Source: SMWD01 sp051008895 (GTDB lineage: Bacteria > Pseudomonadota > Gammaproteobacteria > Steroidobacterales > GCA-2729495). Taken from it: 5,497 nucleotides of DNA. Under the pieces are notes generated by a model, which saw nothing but the letters and a program-made list of their open reading frames with translations, was not told the origin of the DNA and did no database searches. The first letter of the stretch is position 1. Every line of letters starts with the position of its first letter. A program made the translations under genes and the position numbers. Below, in pieces: positions 4,815-5,497 of this stretch. Location: positions 1 to 5,497 of the forward strand of contig JBPCXI010000028.1 of the NCBI GenBank assembly GCA_051008895.1, written 5' to 3'.

Positions 4815-5497
4815 GTGGGTGACGACGTTCCCCTAGGGGTCCTCTTCGGGCTCCTGGCATTTTTGCTGATCTGTTCAGCGTTCTTCTCGGGCACCGAAAC
4901 TGCCCTGATGACCCTCAACCGCTATCGGCTGAGGCACAAGGCCAGATCGGGACATCGCGGCGCCAAGCTCGCCGAAAAACTGCTCGAGCAGCCGGACCGG
5001 CTGATCGGGCTAATCCTGCTCGGCAACAACCTCGTCAACGTTCTGGCGGCCCAACTGGTGACGCTGATCGCGTTAAGCCTCGGCGGTCCGATATGGGTGG
5101 CGATCAGCGGCTTCGTGTTCACGCTGGTCATCCTGATCTTTGCCGAGGTCACGCCGAAGACGTTCGCCGCGCTGCATCCGGAACGCATCGGCCTGCCGGC
5201 GACTTTCATCTACTACCCGTTGTCCAAACTCCTCGCGCCACTCGTGTGGACGATCACGATGGTCACCAATGGCTTGCTGAGACTCCTGGGTGTCAGCGTC
5301 GAAGACGGGGATGGCGACCATCTGACTGTCGAGGAATTGCGAACACTGGTAACCGAGGCAGGCGCGCTGCTGCCACGCCGCCGCCACCAGATGCTGGTCG
5401 GCATCCTGGAATTGCAGGACATCACAGTCGACGACATCCTGATTCCGCAGACCGAGATTGTCGGCATCGACCTCGCCGACGAATGGAACACGGTGCT
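4815..5497 (+). CDS. corB: CorB/YfjD-type CNNM and CBS domain membrane protein (partial, 3' end outside window)
   Basis: The visible 227 codons stay open to the right edge. The product resembles E. coli YfjD (CorB), of the CNNM/CorC family linked to Mg2+ export or homeostasis in the inner membrane. A hydrophobic segment at about 7-24 leads into FFSGTETALMTLNRYRLRHKA (23-43), the family signature. LLGNNLVNVLAAQ at 68-80 and the helix ending in FAEVTPKTFAALHPE at 109-123 complete the CNNM domain. VEELRTLVTEA (172-182) and ITVDDILIPQTEIVGID (203-219) open the first CBS domain; relatives usually have Pro-Arg where this has Pro-Gln (211-212). The GTG at 4815 has AAAGGAG at 4798-4804, ten bases upstream, and no in-frame ATG lies nearby upstream. 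The neighbour ffh is also near yfjD in E. coli, which supports orthology. The exact ion transported is inference. Confidence 0.9.
   Translation, partial: MGDDVPLGVLFGLLAFLLICSAFFSGTETALMTLNRYRLRHKARSGHRGAKLAEKLLEQPDRLIGLILLGNNLVNVLAAQLVTLIALSLGGPIWVAISGFVFTLVILIFAEVTPKTFAALHPERIGLPATFIYYPLSKLLAPLVWTITMVTNGLLRLLGVSVEDGDGDHLTVEELRTLVTEAGALLPRRRHQMLVGILELQDITVDDILIPQTEIVGIDLADEWNTV

Noticed and set aside
4922..5491. Minus-strand open frames at 4922-5209, 5073-5387 and 5213-5491
   Set aside because: They are antisense to the CorB-type gene, which shows strong family motifs throughout this stretch.

Overview
The window looks like chromosomal DNA from a GC-rich gammaproteobacterium, probably an uncultured or little-studied lineage. 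The evidence is the conserved gene order ffh-rpsP-rimM-trmD-rplS on the minus strand, products that match the E. coli proteins almost residue for residue at their motifs, and a divergent CorB/YfjD-type gene next to ffh, much as in enterobacteria. Genus-level placement is not possible from this sequence alone.

Layout, right to left along the main minus-strand transcription unit. ffh (3309-4655) encodes the signal recognition particle GTPase. A 129-base gap with a good sigma70-type promoter follows, then rpsP (2853-3179, ribosomal protein S16), rimM (2318-2818, 30S maturation), trmD (1534-2304, tRNA m1G37 methyltransferase) and rplS (1105-1452, ribosomal protein L19). The cluster joins ribosome production, ribosome maturation, tRNA modification and co-translational targeting. 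Diverging from ffh on the plus strand, a CNNM/CBS-domain membrane protein of the CorB type starts at a GTG at 4815 and runs off the right edge.

Left of rplS lies a TRAP-transporter-associated TatT lipoprotein gene (98-1033). It is followed 32 bases later by the first 21 codons of another minus-strand gene with a hydrophobic N-terminus (1-65), by context probably the TRAP substrate-binding protein.

The least ordinary part is 943-1094, between rplS and the mature part of TatT. It holds four full copies and one collapsed copy of a roughly 20-24 bp palindrome-bearing interspersed repeat, two in one orientation and the rest in the other. Together they form a 22 bp perfect inverted repeat around a 33-base loop. 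Two copies are read through in frame, so the predicted lipoprotein signal peptide of TatT begins inside repeat sequence and has no ATG or GTG start. Two other points merit a look: a tryptophan where the SRP GTPase family has an invariant arginine in Ffh motif II, and a short 14-base tandem repeat in the trmD-rplS spacer that includes the trmD stop codon. I see no CRISPR array, tRNA, rRNA, transposase or defence system. The window is mostly housekeeping DNA, with one repeat cluster that has altered a gene start.
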